Notes: generated from the letters alone by a model not told the origin. Shown: positions 52,572 to 61,784, counted from the stretch's first letter. The stretch: DNA of 64,000 bases from Pseudomonas shahriarae (GCF_014268455.2 NZ_CP077085.1:3141001-3205000), one strand, 5' to 3'. A program made the numbers and translations.

Positions 52572-55321
52572 ACAGCGTCTTGCTACGAGCCACCCAGCGC
52601 CTGCAATTTCACAAAGGCTTTACCCTCGACGATGCGGTGCCGCTGGTGCCGTATTTTGCCCGCCTGGGCATCAGCCACCTGTATGCGTCGCCCCTGCTCA
52701 AGGCCCGAGCCGGTTCAATGCATGGCTACGACGTGGTCGACCCGACCACCGTCAACCCGGAACTGGGCGGCGAACCCGCCTTGCGTCGCCTGGTGGCGGC
52801 CCTGCGCGCCCATGAGATGGGGCTGATTCTGGATATCGTGTCCAACCACATGGCCGTCGGTGGCAGCGACAACCCCTGGTGGCTGGATCTGCTGGAATGG
52901 GGGCGCCTGAGCCCTTACTGCGAATTCTTCGATATCCAGTGGCACTCCCCCGACCCGCTGCTCAAGGGCCAACTGCTGATGCCCTTCCTCGGCAGCGATT
53001 ACGGCGAGGCCTTGCAAAGCGGCAACCTGCCCCTGCGGTTTGACCCGGCCCAGGGCAGCTTCTTTGTCGAGCACTACGAGCACCGCTTCCCGATCTGCCC
53101 CAGGGACTACGGCGATATCCTGCGCCTGCATCCGCCCCTCAAAGAGCTGGCCGACCGCTTCAGCGCCCTGGCCTATCAGGCTGATGCCTGGCCCCTGGCC
53201 GCCAGCCTGAAACAGGAACTGGCCGTACAGGCGCGCGAGCCCCTGAACCTGACAGCCATCGAGCACATCCTGGCGCTGTTTGATGCGCGCCAGCCCGAGG
53301 GGTTTTCCCGGTTGCACCAACTGCTGGAGCAGCAAGCCTACCGCCTCGCCAGTTGGCGCACGGCGGCGGATGACATCAACTGGCGGCGCTTTTTCGACGT
53401 CAACGAGTTGGGCGGCCTGCGGGTGGAGCGGGCCACGGTGTTCGAGGCCACCCACCGCAAGATTTTCCAGCTGATCCGCGAGGGCCTGGTGGATGGCCTG
53501 CGCATCGACCATATCGACGGCCTGGCCGATCCCCGTGGCTACTGCCGCAAGTTGCGGCGCCGGGTGGATGGATTGTCGCCGAGCCGGCACTTGCCGATCT
53601 TTGTCGAGAAAATCCTCGGCACCGGGGAAACCCTGCGCGAAGACTGGCGGGTGGATGGCACCACCGGCTATGAGTTCATGAACCAGGTGTCGCTGGTACA
53701 GCACGACCCCCAGGGGTTCGAGGCGTTGGCCCAGCTGTGGAGCGAGGCCAGCGAGCGGCCGTCGGCGTTTATCGAGGAAGCCTGGCTGGCCCGGCAACAA
53801 ATCCTCAACGGCTCCCTGGCCGGGGATTTTGAGAGCGTGGCCCAGGCCCTGCTGCAAGTGGCCCGCGCAGATGTGATGAGCCGTGACCTGACCCTGGGCG
53901 CGATCCGCCGCGCCTTGCAGGAGCTGATCGTGCACTTCCCGGTGTACCGCACCTACATCAGCGCCTGTGGCCGCAGCGCCGCTGACGAGGCGCTGTTCCA
54001 GCAGGCGCTGGCCGGTGCCCGTGGGACTTTGAGCGAAGCCGACTGGCCAGTGCTCGACTACCTGCAACAGTGGCTCGGCGGCCAACTCTGGCGCGAACGC
54101 CCGGTGGGGCAGCCGCGCAAGATCCTCAAGCATGCCTGCGTGCGCTTCCAGCAACTGACCTCGCCGGCAGCCGCCAAGGCCGTGGAAGACACCGCTTTCT
54201 ATCGCTCGGCAGTGCTGCTCTCGCGCAATGACGTGGGCTTCAGTACCGAACAGTTCAGCGCGCCCCTGGCCGAGTTCCATGCCGCCAACCAGCAGCGCCT
54301 GCAGACCTTCCCCGATAACCTGCTGGCCACCGCCACCCATGACCACAAACGCGGCGAAGACAGCCGAGCGCGCCTGGCGGTGCTCAGCGAGTGCGCGCCC
54401 TGGTATGCCGAGCAGGTGCAACAGTGGCGCAGGCTGGCGGCGCCCTTGCGCGATGATCCGGCCATCCCCTCGGCCGGTGATGAGCTGATCCTGTATCAGG
54501 TGCTGCTGGGCAGTTGGCCCCTGGACCTGGGCATTGAGAACACCGACGACTATCAGCAGCGCCTCTGGCAGTGGCAGCAAAAAGCCCTGCGCGAAGCCAA
54601 GCTGCACAGCAGCTGGAGCGCCCCCAACGATATTTATGAGCAAGGTGTCGAAGCCTTCCTCAGGCGCTTGTTGCTCGAGCCCGTTGGTCTGACCTTGCGC
54701 ACCGCGATCCACGCGGCGGCCGAGGCCATCGCCCCCGCCGGCGCGTTGAACGGGCTGGCGCAATCCTTGCTGCGCAACACCGTGCCAGGCGTGCCGGACC
54801 TGTACCAGGGCGACGAATTCTGGGACTTGAGCCTGGTGGATCCGGACAACCGGCGGCCGGTGGATTTCAATGCCCGGCAACAGGCATTGGCGGCAGCACC
54901 CGGCGCCTTGCTTGAGCGCTGGCGTGACGGGCACTTGAAGCAGGCGCTGATTGCCCAGGTGTTGAACCTGCGCAAGGCCTACCCGTTGTTGTTTGCCAGG
55001 GGACGCTATGTACCGCTGCAAGTGCTGGGCCGGCATGCCCAACGGATTGTCGCCTTCAGCCGCGAATATCAAGGCCAGTGGCTGTTGGTGGTGGTGCCAC
55101 GCTGGACCCACGCTCTGCTTGAAAACAGCGCCCAGCCCCGGGTGGATGCGCAGGTTTGGGGCGATACCCGGATCACATTACCGTTCGACGCCACGCTGCA
55201 AAATTGGAAGGGACTTTTGCAAACAGGCGCAGTCACACCCAACAAGGAGCTACTGATCAGCGCTGCCCTGGGGGTACTCCCGGTAAATGTCTTTATCCAT
55301 TCTGACGATCAAGAAAGCTGA
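52568..55321 (+). CDS. treY: Maltooligosyl trehalose synthase
   Basis: 917 aa GH13 enzyme that turns the reducing-end glucose of maltodextrins into a trehalose unit. Motifs: LQFHKGFTLDDAVPLVPYFA, YASPLLKARAGSMHGYDVVD, DIVSNHMAVGGSDNPWW, the nucleophile in GLRIDHIDGLADP, the Glu in IFVEKILGTGE, and TATHDHKRGEDSRARLAVLS. Length is normal. Works with TreZ to make trehalose, the main compatible solute of many pseudomonads. Confidence 0.96.
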   Translation: MNSVLLRATQRLQFHKGFTLDDAVPLVPYFARLGISHLYASPLLKARAGSMHGYDVVDPTTVNPELGGEPALRRLVAALRAHEMGLILDIVSNHMAVGGSDNPWWLDLLEWGRLSPYCEFFDIQWHSPDPLLKGQLLMPFLGSDYGEALQSGNLPLRFDPAQGSFFVEHYEHRFPICPRDYGDILRLHPPLKELADRFSALAYQADAWPLAASLKQELAVQAREPLNLTAIEHILALFDARQPEGFSRLHQLLEQQAYRLASWRTAADDINWRRFFDVNELGGLRVERATVFEATHRKIFQLIREGLVDGLRIDHIDGLADPRGYCRKLRRRVDGLSPSRHLPIFVEKILGTGETLREDWRVDGTTGYEFMNQVSLVQHDPQGFEALAQLWSEASERPSAFIEEAWLARQQILNGSLAGDFESVAQALLQVARADVMSRDLTLGAIRRALQELIVHFPVYRTYISACGRSAADEALFQQALAGARGTLSEADWPVLDYLQQWLGGQLWRERPVGQPRKILKHACVRFQQLTSPAAAKAVEDTAFYRSAVLLSRNDVGFSTEQFSAPLAEFHAANQQRLQTFPDNLLATATHDHKRGEDSRARLAVLSECAPWYAEQVQQWRRLAAPLRDDPAIPSAGDELILYQVLLGSWPLDLGIENTDDYQQRLWQWQQKALREAKLHSSWSAPNDIYEQGVEAFLRRLLLEPVGLTLRTAIHAAAEAIAPAGALNGLAQSLLRNTVPGVPDLYQGDEFWDLSLVDPDNRRPVDFNARQQALAAAPGALLERWRDGHLKQALIAQVLNLRKAYPLLFARGRYVPLQVLGRHAQRIVAFSREYQGQWLLVVVPRWTHALLENSAQPRVDAQVWGDTRITLPFDATLQNWKGLLQTGAVTPNKELLISAALGVLPVNVFIHSDDQES

Positions 55322-55344
55322 AATTTTCTGTGAGGAGCATTGCG

Positions 55345-55575
55345 ATGAGCACCGAAGACAAACGCGTTCGTGAATTCGCGTATCAGATATGGGAGTCCGA
55401 AGGTAAACCTGAGGGCCAGGAAGCCCGTCATTGGGAAATGGCCCGCAAGCTGGCCGAAGCCGAGGCCCTGACCCCGAGTAAACCCAAGACAGGCACCAAG
55501 GCCAAGGCAAAGCCGGCTGCGGAAAAACCGGCGGTCGCCAAAAAACCACGGGCGGCGCGTAAGCCTGCCGGCTGA
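55345..55575 (+). CDS. DUF2934 small protein
   Basis: 76 aa. The N-terminal ~40 residues are the DUF2934 motif (REFAYQIWESEGKPEGQEAR, HWEMARKL); the tail is Lys/Ala/Pro-rich (AKAKPAAEKPAVAKKPRAAR), like a nucleic-acid- or polyanion-binding tail. GGAGC precedes the ATG by about 6 nt. It sits at the same place (between treY and glgX) in the P. aeruginosa operon, implying a conserved but unknown role. Confidence 0.88.
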   Translation: MSTEDKRVREFAYQIWESEGKPEGQEARHWEMARKLAEAEALTPSKPKTGTKAKAKPAAEKPAVAKKPRAARKPAG

Positions 55576-55587
55576 TCCACCTTCCCA

Positions 55588-55610
55588 CAGGAGCCGGCCA
55601 CCGGCTCCTG
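55588..55610 (+). promoter_or_regulatory. Perfect 10-bp hairpin before glgX
   Basis: CAGGAGCCGG pairs with CCGGCTCCTG around CCA. No T-run follows. It probably modulates mRNA stability or read-through into glgX in the 112-bp gap. Confidence 0.6.
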
Positions 55611-55687
55611 CAGCACACTCAACGATTGATCTGACCTGATGTCAGCACGGCCCCGTTCGGCCTGAAAAACCCTGCAGGAGCAACACC

Positions 55688-57829
55688 ATGAGCAAGACAC
55701 CCGCTACCGAGCCATCGCGCATTCGTGAAGGCTTGCCCTTCCCCCTCGGCGCGACCTGGGATGGTCTGGGGGTCAATTTCGCGCTGTTCTCGGCCAACGC
55801 CACCAAGGTTGAGTTGTGCCTGTTCGACGATACCGGCGAAGTCGAGCTGGAACGTATCGAACTGCCGGAATACACCGACGAGACCTTCCACGGCTACTTG
55901 CCCGATGCCCACCCCGGGCTGATCTATGGCTACCGGGTATACGGGGCCTACGATCCCGCCAACGGCCATCGCTTCAACCACCATAAATTGCTGATCGACC
56001 CCTATGCCAAGCAATTGGTGGGCGAGCTCAAATGGTCCGAAGCGTTGTTTGGCTACACCATCGGCCACCCGGACGCCGACCTGAGTTTCGATGAGCGCGA
56101 CAGCGCGCCCTTCGTGCCCAAATGCAAAGTCATCGACCCGGCCCATACCTGGGGCAACGACCAGCCGGTGCGCACCCCGTGGGACCGCACGATCATCTAC
56201 GAAACCCATCTGCGCGGCATCAGCATGCGCCATCCTTCGGTCCCTGAAGCGGTGCGCGGTACCTGCGCCGGGTTGATGGTGGACGATGTGCTCAAGCACA
56301 TCCGCCAACTGGGGGTGTCCTCGGTGGAGTTGCTGCCGGTGCATGCCTTCGTCAATGACCAGCATTTGCTGCAAAAAGGCATGACCAACTACTGGGGTTA
56401 CAACAGCATCGCCTTCTTTGCCCCCGACCCGCGCTACCTGGCCAGCGGCAAGATCGCCGAGTTCAAGGAAATGGTCGCGCACCTGCACGAGGCCAAGCTG
56501 GAAGTGATCCTCGATGTGGTCTACAACCATACCGCCGAAGGCAACGAGCAAGGCCCGACCCTGTCGATGCGCGGCATCGACAACGCCTCCTACTACCGCC
56601 TGATGCCTGACGACAAGCGCTTCTATATCAATGACTCGGGCACCGGCAACACCCTGGACCTGAGCCACCCTTGTGTACTGCAAATGGTCACCGACTCCCT
56701 GCGTTACTGGGCCACCGAGATGCATGTGGATGGCTTTCGCTTTGACCTGGCGACCATCCTCGGGCGTTATCACGACGGTTTCGACGAGCGTCACAGCTTC
56801 CTTGTGGCCTGCCGCCAGGACCCGGTGCTGCGCCAGGTAAAAATGATCGCCGAGCCTTGGGATGTGGGCCCCGGCGGTTATCAGGTGGGCAACTTCCCGC
56901 CGGGCTGGGTGGAGTGGAATGACCGTTTCCGCGACACCGTGCGCGCGTTCTGGAAAGGCGATGACGGCCAGTTGGCGGACTTTGCCGGGCGCATGACCGC
57001 CTCCGGCGAAATGTTCAACCAGCGCGGGCGCCGCCCCTACAGCTCGGTGAACTTCATCACCGCCCACGACGGCTTCACCCTGCATGACCTGGTGTCCTAC
57101 AACGACAAGCACAACGAAGCCAACGACGAGAACAACCAGGACGGCAGCAATAACAACCTGTCGTGGAACCACGGCGTCGAAGGACCGACCGAAGACCCGG
57201 AGATCAACGCGCTGCGCCTGCGCCAGATGCGCAACTTCTTCGCCACCCTGCTGCTGGCCCAGGGCACGCCGATGCTGGTGGCCGGGGATGAGTTCGCCCG
57301 CACCCAGCACGGCAATAACAACGCCTACTGCCAGGACAGCGAAATCGGCTGGGTCAACTGGGAGCTGGATGAGGATGGCAAGTCCCTGCTCAAGTTCGTC
57401 AAACGCCTGATCAAGTTGCGCTTGGCCTACCCCATCCTGCGTCGCGGGCGCTTCCTGGTGGGCGACTATAACGAGGACATCGGGGTCAAGGACGTGACCT
57501 GGCTGGCCCCCGATGGCAATGAAATGACCATCGAGCAATGGGAAGACAGCCAGGGCCGTTGCCTGGGCATGTTGATGGATGGGCGCGCCCAGGAAACCGG
57601 GATCCGCCGGCCGGGGGCCGATGCTACGCTGCTGTTGGTGGTCAATGCGCACCATGACCTGGTGAACTTCCGCTTGCCCCAGGTGCCGGATGGCGGTTTC
57701 TGGACCTGCATGGTCGATACCAACCAGCCGGCCGTGCGCGGCCAGGAACGTTTCGATTTTGACCATGAATATGCCGTGACCGGGCGCTCGCTGCTGCTGT
57801 TCGAGCTGCAACACGAGGAAGAGGTGTGA
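55688..57829 (+). CDS. glgX: Glycogen debranching enzyme (isoamylase type)
   Basis: 713 aa GH13 enzyme that cuts alpha-1,6 branches of glycogen. The N-terminal CBM48 (PFPLGATWDGLGVNFALFSA) precedes the barrel: IIYETHLRGISMRHPSVPEA, DVVYNHTAEGNEQGPTLSM, the nucleophile in VDGFRFDLATILGR, MIAEPWDVGPGGYQVGNFP (Glu) and FITAHDGFTLHDLVSYNDKH (Asp). It feeds linear chains to MalQ/TreY/TreZ. GCAGGAGCAAC lies before the ATG. The next gene starts 1 bp after its stop, so transcription very likely continues. Confidence 0.96.
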   Translation: MSKTPATEPSRIREGLPFPLGATWDGLGVNFALFSANATKVELCLFDDTGEVELERIELPEYTDETFHGYLPDAHPGLIYGYRVYGAYDPANGHRFNHHKLLIDPYAKQLVGELKWSEALFGYTIGHPDADLSFDERDSAPFVPKCKVIDPAHTWGNDQPVRTPWDRTIIYETHLRGISMRHPSVPEAVRGTCAGLMVDDVLKHIRQLGVSSVELLPVHAFVNDQHLLQKGMTNYWGYNSIAFFAPDPRYLASGKIAEFKEMVAHLHEAKLEVILDVVYNHTAEGNEQGPTLSMRGIDNASYYRLMPDDKRFYINDSGTGNTLDLSHPCVLQMVTDSLRYWATEMHVDGFRFDLATILGRYHDGFDERHSFLVACRQDPVLRQVKMIAEPWDVGPGGYQVGNFPPGWVEWNDRFRDTVRAFWKGDDGQLADFAGRMTASGEMFNQRGRRPYSSVNFITAHDGFTLHDLVSYNDKHNEANDENNQDGSNNNLSWNHGVEGPTEDPEINALRLRQMRNFFATLLLAQGTPMLVAGDEFARTQHGNNNAYCQDSEIGWVNWELDEDGKSLLKFVKRLIKLRLAYPILRRGRFLVGDYNEDIGVKDVTWLAPDGNEMTIEQWEDSQGRCLGMLMDGRAQETGIRRPGADATLLLVVNAHHDLVNFRLPQVPDGGFWTCMVDTNQPAVRGQERFDFDHEYAVTGRSLLLFELQHEEEV

Positions 57830-57830
57830 A

Positions 57831-58832
57831 ATGGATTTACACGGGTTCCTGCAACGCAATCGTCAGGGTCTGGCCGATACCGAGGGCCTTGGTCAGACCC
57901 TGAGCGCCATGGTGGCGGCTGGCCTGGATCAATTGCCATTGCCGGGTGGCGGGCAGACCCTGCTGCGCTTCAGCCTGCTGGCCCAGGTGGCCGGGCACAA
58001 CCTTAGCCTGTGCAAACTGTTCGAAGGGCACACCGACGCGCTGGCAATCATGGCCGACCTCAACAGCGCGGCGCCGCCGGCGGGCAGCACCTGGGGCATG
58101 TGGGCCGCCGAACCGCCGACGGCACGGGTGCAGGTCAGGCGTGAGGGCTCGCAGTACCTGCTGCATGGCCGCAAGGCCTGGTGTTCCGGGGCCGGGGTGG
58201 TCAGCCACGGGTTATTGACCGCCTGGGATGCGCAGGAGCGCCAGCAGTTGGTCGCGGTGCCAATGGACCAGCCGGGGGTAACTGTGACCGCCGAAGGCTG
58301 GAACGCCGTGGGCATGGGCGCTTGCGCGAGTGTCGATGTGACGTTCGAGCACGCCGTGGCGCTGGCCGTAGGCGCCCCAGGGGATTACCTGCAACGCCCC
58401 GGCTTCTGGCACGGCGGGGTTGGTATTGCCGCCTGTTGGTACGGCGCTGCGCAGCGCTTGGCCGAGGCCCTGCGTGAACACTGCGACCAACGCGAAGAGC
58501 CCCATGCGCTGGCGCATCTGGGCGCGGTGGACATGGCCTTGTACGCGGCCGCTACGGTGCTGCGCACGGCTGCGCGGCAAATCGACGATCAGCCCCAGGC
58601 CAATGCCCAACTGCTGGCACGCCGCGCGCGGGCGGTGATTGAGGCGGCAGCCAACCAGGTCATCCATCACACAGGCCGGGCTTTGGGCGCCGGGCCTTAC
58701 TGCAAGGATGAACACTTCGCCCGGCTGATGGCCGACTTGCCGGTGTACTTGCGCCAAAGCCATGCCGAGCGTGACCTGGCGGCCCTTGGCAAGCAGGTGG
58801 CGATCCAGTCCGGAGGGACGTGGCAATTATGA
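57831..58832 (+). CDS. Acyl-CoA dehydrogenase-like protein (short, atypical)
   Basis: 333 aa. It keeps the middle beta-domain pattern of acyl-CoA dehydrogenases (TWGMWAAEPPTARVQVRREG, YLLHGRKAWCSGAGVVSHGL, GMGACASVDVTFEHAVALAV) and a C-terminal helical bundle (LAHLGAVDMALYAAATVLRT, VIEAAANQVIHHTGRALGAG). The N-terminus is short and the usual C-terminal catalytic Glu motif (Y-E-G-T) is not visible, so it may bind FAD without classic dehydrogenation, or act as an N/S-oxygenase-type member. GAGGTG precedes the ATG inside the end of glgX. It is the first gene of a four-gene cassette with 4-bp overlaps. Confidence 0.82.
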   Translation: MDLHGFLQRNRQGLADTEGLGQTLSAMVAAGLDQLPLPGGGQTLLRFSLLAQVAGHNLSLCKLFEGHTDALAIMADLNSAAPPAGSTWGMWAAEPPTARVQVRREGSQYLLHGRKAWCSGAGVVSHGLLTAWDAQERQQLVAVPMDQPGVTVTAEGWNAVGMGACASVDVTFEHAVALAVGAPGDYLQRPGFWHGGVGIAACWYGAAQRLAEALREHCDQREEPHALAHLGAVDMALYAAATVLRTAARQIDDQPQANAQLLARRARAVIEAAANQVIHHTGRALGAGPYCKDEHFARLMADLPVYLRQSHAERDLAALGKQVAIQSGGTWQL

Positions 58833-59587
58833 AAGCCAACCCCATTGTCGGCCAAGGCACCCCGCTGCGGGCCTGGCAAGGTTCAGCCCGGGTCGCCGGC
58901 CTGCCCGAGGTCAATGTGGCGCAACTGGTGCCTGATGGTTGCCGCGCCGTGATAATCGCGCCCCATCCGGATGATGAAGTGCTCGGCTGCGGCGGCCTGT
59001 TGCAAGGCTTGGCCGCGCTGGGCCGCGAACTGCTGCTGATCTCGGTGACGGATGGCTGTGCCAGCCACCCCGGCTCGCCCCGTTGGCCGCAGCAGCGTTT
59101 GCGCGAGGTGCGCCCGCAGGAGTCGGCCGAGGCCTTGCAGCGCCTGGGTTGGCATCAGCAACGCCTGACCTGGCTGCGCGGCGGTTTTAGCGACAGTCAG
59201 GTGCAGGCCCGGGAATCGGCGCTGACTGAATTTATCCAGCGGCACCTGCAACCGGACGATGTGGTGTTCACCACCTGGCGCGAAGACGGGCATTGCGACC
59301 ACGAAGCGGTAGGCCGCGCCAGTGCCCAGGCGGCCTTGGCGGTCGGTGCGCGCTTGATTGAACTGCCGGTGTGGACGTGGCATTGGGCAACCCCCGAAGA
59401 CCCACGGGTGCCGTGGCAGCGCGCCCGCAAAATTGCCCTGGCGCCCGCCGCCGTCGCGCGCAAGCGTCATGCCCTGAACGCCTTCACCAGCCAGATGGAA
59501 GGTGACCCTCAGATCGACTTGCCGCCCGTCTTGCCGCCCCACGTGCTGGAGCGGCTGTTGCAACCTTTTGAAGTGGTGTTTGTATGA
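58829..59587 (+). CDS. PIG-L family N-acetyl-sugar deacetylase
   Basis: About 252 aa zinc-dependent LmbE/PIG-L deacetylase. The canonical motif is intact: IIAPHPDDEVLGCGG (metal His and Asp plus catalytic Asp), and the distal metal His is in GHCDHEAVGRASAQ. Such enzymes remove N-acetyl groups from GlcNAc-linked small molecules, as in mycothiol, bacillithiol or GPI precursors. The start is the ATG overlapping the upstream stop (ATGA); a GTG three codons earlier is possible. It is cytoplasmic (no signal peptide). Paired with a methyltransferase and GT2, it suggests tailoring of a glycosylated metabolite. Confidence 0.92.
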   Translation: MKANPIVGQGTPLRAWQGSARVAGLPEVNVAQLVPDGCRAVIIAPHPDDEVLGCGGLLQGLAALGRELLLISVTDGCASHPGSPRWPQQRLREVRPQESAEALQRLGWHQQRLTWLRGGFSDSQVQARESALTEFIQRHLQPDDVVFTTWREDGHCDHEAVGRASAQAALAVGARLIELPVWTWHWATPEDPRVPWQRARKIALAPAAVARKRHALNAFTSQMEGDPQIDLPPVLPPHVLERLLQPFEVVFV

Positions 59588-60183
59588 GTGTGGCCACGGC
59601 TTACTTCGACCAATTGTTTGTGGATAACGACGATCCCTGGGCCTTTCGCCAGCGCTGGTACGAGCAGCGCAAGCGCGCCTTGACCCTGGGGCTGCTGACC
59701 AAGCCCCGCTATGCCTCGATTTTCGAACCCGGCTGCGCCAATGGAGAGCTTAGCGCCGAACTGGCGCCACGTTGCGCACGTCTGCTGTGCTGCGACACCG
59801 CCGCTGCCGCAGTGAGCCTGGCGCAAGCGCGCCTGCAAGGGTTCGCCCATGCCCAGGTCGAGCAACGTCGCTTGCCTGCCCAATGGCCGGGCGGCAGGTT
59901 CGAACTGATCGTGCTGAGCGAGTGGTGCTATTACCTCGACCATGACGACCTGTGCCTGCTCGTCGAGCAGATCCTGGCCGCGCTGACCGACGATGGCCAG
60001 GTCCTGGCCTGTCACTGGCGCCCGGCTATCGACGGTTGCCCGCAAACTGCGGAACAGGTCCACCAGGTGTTGCACCAACGCCTGGGTATGTCCCGCCTGG
60101 CGCAGGTGGCTGACAGTGATTTCCTACTCGACCTGTGGTCTCGCGAAAGCGCCTCGGTCGCCCATCTCGAGGGCTTGCGATGA
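59584..60183 (+). CDS. SAM-dependent methyltransferase (NodS-like)
   Basis: 199 aa class I methyltransferase. The N-terminal YFDQLFVDNDDPWAFRQRWY is typical of NodS-like enzymes. The SAM-binding loop is IFEPGCANGELSAEL, followed by LCCDTAAAAVSLAQARL and the FELIVLSEWCYYLDHDDL motif IV region. NodS methylates the free amino group of a deacetylated chitooligosaccharide, so this enzyme could act right after the PIG-L deacetylase; that is inference. It overlaps both neighbours by ATGA. Confidence 0.9.
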   Translation: MSVATAYFDQLFVDNDDPWAFRQRWYEQRKRALTLGLLTKPRYASIFEPGCANGELSAELAPRCARLLCCDTAAAAVSLAQARLQGFAHAQVEQRRLPAQWPGGRFELIVLSEWCYYLDHDDLCLLVEQILAALTDDGQVLACHWRPAIDGCPQTAEQVHQVLHQRLGMSRLAQVADSDFLLDLWSRESASVAHLEGLR

Positions 60184-60839
60184 TCGGCATTCTGATCCCG
60201 GTGCATAACGAAGAGGCGCTGCTGCCTGAATGTCTGAAGGCCGCGTTGATCGCCGCCAGCCATCCCGGGTTGCTCGGTGAAGAAGTGCAGATACTGGTGG
60301 TGCTCGACAGTTGTACCGACCGCAGTGCGGCCATTGCCGAGACGTTCGGCGTACACAGCCTGAGCGTCGAGGCGCGCAATGTCGGCCAGGTGCGGGGCAT
60401 GGGCGCTCGGCACCTGCTTAACAATGGCGCCCGCTGGATCTCCTGTACCGATGCCGACAGTCGTGTTGCCACCGATTGGCTGGTGGCGCAACTGGCGCTG
60501 GGCGTGGATGCGGTGTGCGGCACCGTCACGGTGGACGCCTGGAGCGATGGTTTCGACCAGGCGGCGCAGATCCGCTATCACCAGTCCTACCAGGCCTGTG
60601 ACGGGCATCGGCACATCCATGGGGCCAATCTGGGGGTCAGCGCTGGCGCCTATGTGCGGGCTGGCGGGTTCGAGCCCCTGCCCTGTCATGAAGATGTGCA
60701 ACTGGTACGCCAGTTGGAGCGTTGCGGCGCAACCATTGCCTGGAGCCACGCGCCCCAGGTCATTACCAGTGCGCGCCTGGAGTGCCGTGCGCAAGGCGGA
60801 TTTGGCGACTATTTGAAGGGGCTGATGCAGCCTTCCTGA
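60180..60839 (+). CDS. Family 2 glycosyltransferase
   Basis: 219 aa, compact GT-A fold: IGILIPVHNEEALLPECLKA, ILVVLDSCTDRSAAIAETFG, the metal-binding CTDADSRVATDWL, GANLGVSAGAYVRAGGFEPL and the catalytic-site CHEDVQLVRQLE. No membrane helices, so it is cytoplasmic or peripheral. It is the last of the four overlapping cassette genes. The ATG overlapping the methyltransferase stop is used; the frame open to 60135 has no support. Confidence 0.9.
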   Translation: MIGILIPVHNEEALLPECLKAALIAASHPGLLGEEVQILVVLDSCTDRSAAIAETFGVHSLSVEARNVGQVRGMGARHLLNNGARWISCTDADSRVATDWLVAQLALGVDAVCGTVTVDAWSDGFDQAAQIRYHQSYQACDGHRHIHGANLGVSAGAYVRAGGFEPLPCHEDVQLVRQLERCGATIAWSHAPQVITSARLECRAQGGFGDYLKGLMQPS

Positions 60840-61019
60840 AATAAATACGATTTTACCCGGCCGGAGCGCGACGAATCCCCGCCAATGAACAATACTCAGG
60901 TATGGCAATCCAGGATTCGGAACGCCAGCGTGCCGTACGGGCCTGGCGCCTGCGCGACAAAAAGGAGAGTCGACCCGTCAACGGGATACGACCTGCATCA
61001 AACGGACAAGGACGTGACA

Positions 61020-61784
61020 TTGATCAAACCCGCCCCCCTGCACGACGGGCGCCGCGTGCCGGCGCAAATCTGGAACAGTGCGCCTCAGCTGGCGCAAATC
61101 CCGACCATCAGCCCTTCTCTGCTGGTGCCCCCAGGCTCACGCGTGGTGGTAGTTGCTCCGCATCCTGGGGACGAAGTGCTGGCCTGCGGCGGTTTGCTGC
61201 AGCTGTTCAGTGCCCTGGACTACCCTCTGAAGTTGATCTCGATCACCGACGGCAGTGCCAGCCATCCGGGCTCCAACCAATGGTCGGCGCAACGCCTGAG
61301 CGTGTTCCGGCCCCAGGAAAGTGTCGAGGCCCTGCGCCGCCTGGGCTTGCCCTTGCACAGCCTGAAATGGATCCGTGGTGGCTTTTGCGACAACGCCCTG
61401 GCCGCCCACGAACAGCCCTTGAGCCAGTTTATTGCGCGTTACCTGCAACCCGGCGATGTGGTGTTTACCACTTGGCGCAATGATGGCAATGACGACCACG
61501 ATGCGGTTGGTCGTGCCACCGCCATCGCCTGTGCGCTGACGGGCGCGCGCCTGCTGGAGTTGCCGATCTGGGCCTGGCACTGGCCCGCCCGCGAAGCCGG
61601 GCGCATGCCCTGGCAGTGCGCGCGCAAGGTGCGCCTCGACACCTGGAGCGTGGCGCGCAAACGCCATGCCGCCCACGCCTACGCCAGTCAGTTGCTCGGC
61701 GACCCGCTGATCGGCCTGGCGCCCATGCTGCCACCGGTGTTGCTGGAGCGTATGCGTGAGCCCTATGAGATCGTGTTCCTGTGA
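61020..61784 (+). CDS. Second PIG-L-like protein with altered catalytic motif
   Basis: About 254 aa, a clear paralog of the cassette deacetylase (ITDGSASHPGS, VFTTWRNDGNDDHDAVGRA, VARKRHAAHAYASQLLGDP all have counterparts). The hallmark reads VVAPHPGDEVLACGG: the first Asp of HPDDE, the general base in MshB-type enzymes, is Gly, while the His and metal-binding Asp remain. It may be a weak enzyme, a binding protein or of new specificity. I place the start at a TTG (AAGG 8 nt upstream) because this matches the paralog's N-terminus and length. GTG 61014 and ATG 60885 are alternatives. It is separated from the cassette by 180 bp and so may have its own promoter. Confidence 0.82.
   Translation: MIKPAPLHDGRRVPAQIWNSAPQLAQIPTISPSLLVPPGSRVVVVAPHPGDEVLACGGLLQLFSALDYPLKLISITDGSASHPGSNQWSAQRLSVFRPQESVEALRRLGLPLHSLKWIRGGFCDNALAAHEQPLSQFIARYLQPGDVVFTTWRNDGNDDHDAVGRATAIACALTGARLLELPIWAWHWPAREAGRMPWQCARKVRLDTWSVARKRHAAHAYASQLLGDPLIGLAPMLPPVLLERMREPYEIVFL

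Noticed and set aside
52715..55111. Minus-strand open frame of 798 codons opposite treY
   Set aside because: Shadow of a GC-rich gene; no domains, and treY motifs are complete on the plus strand.
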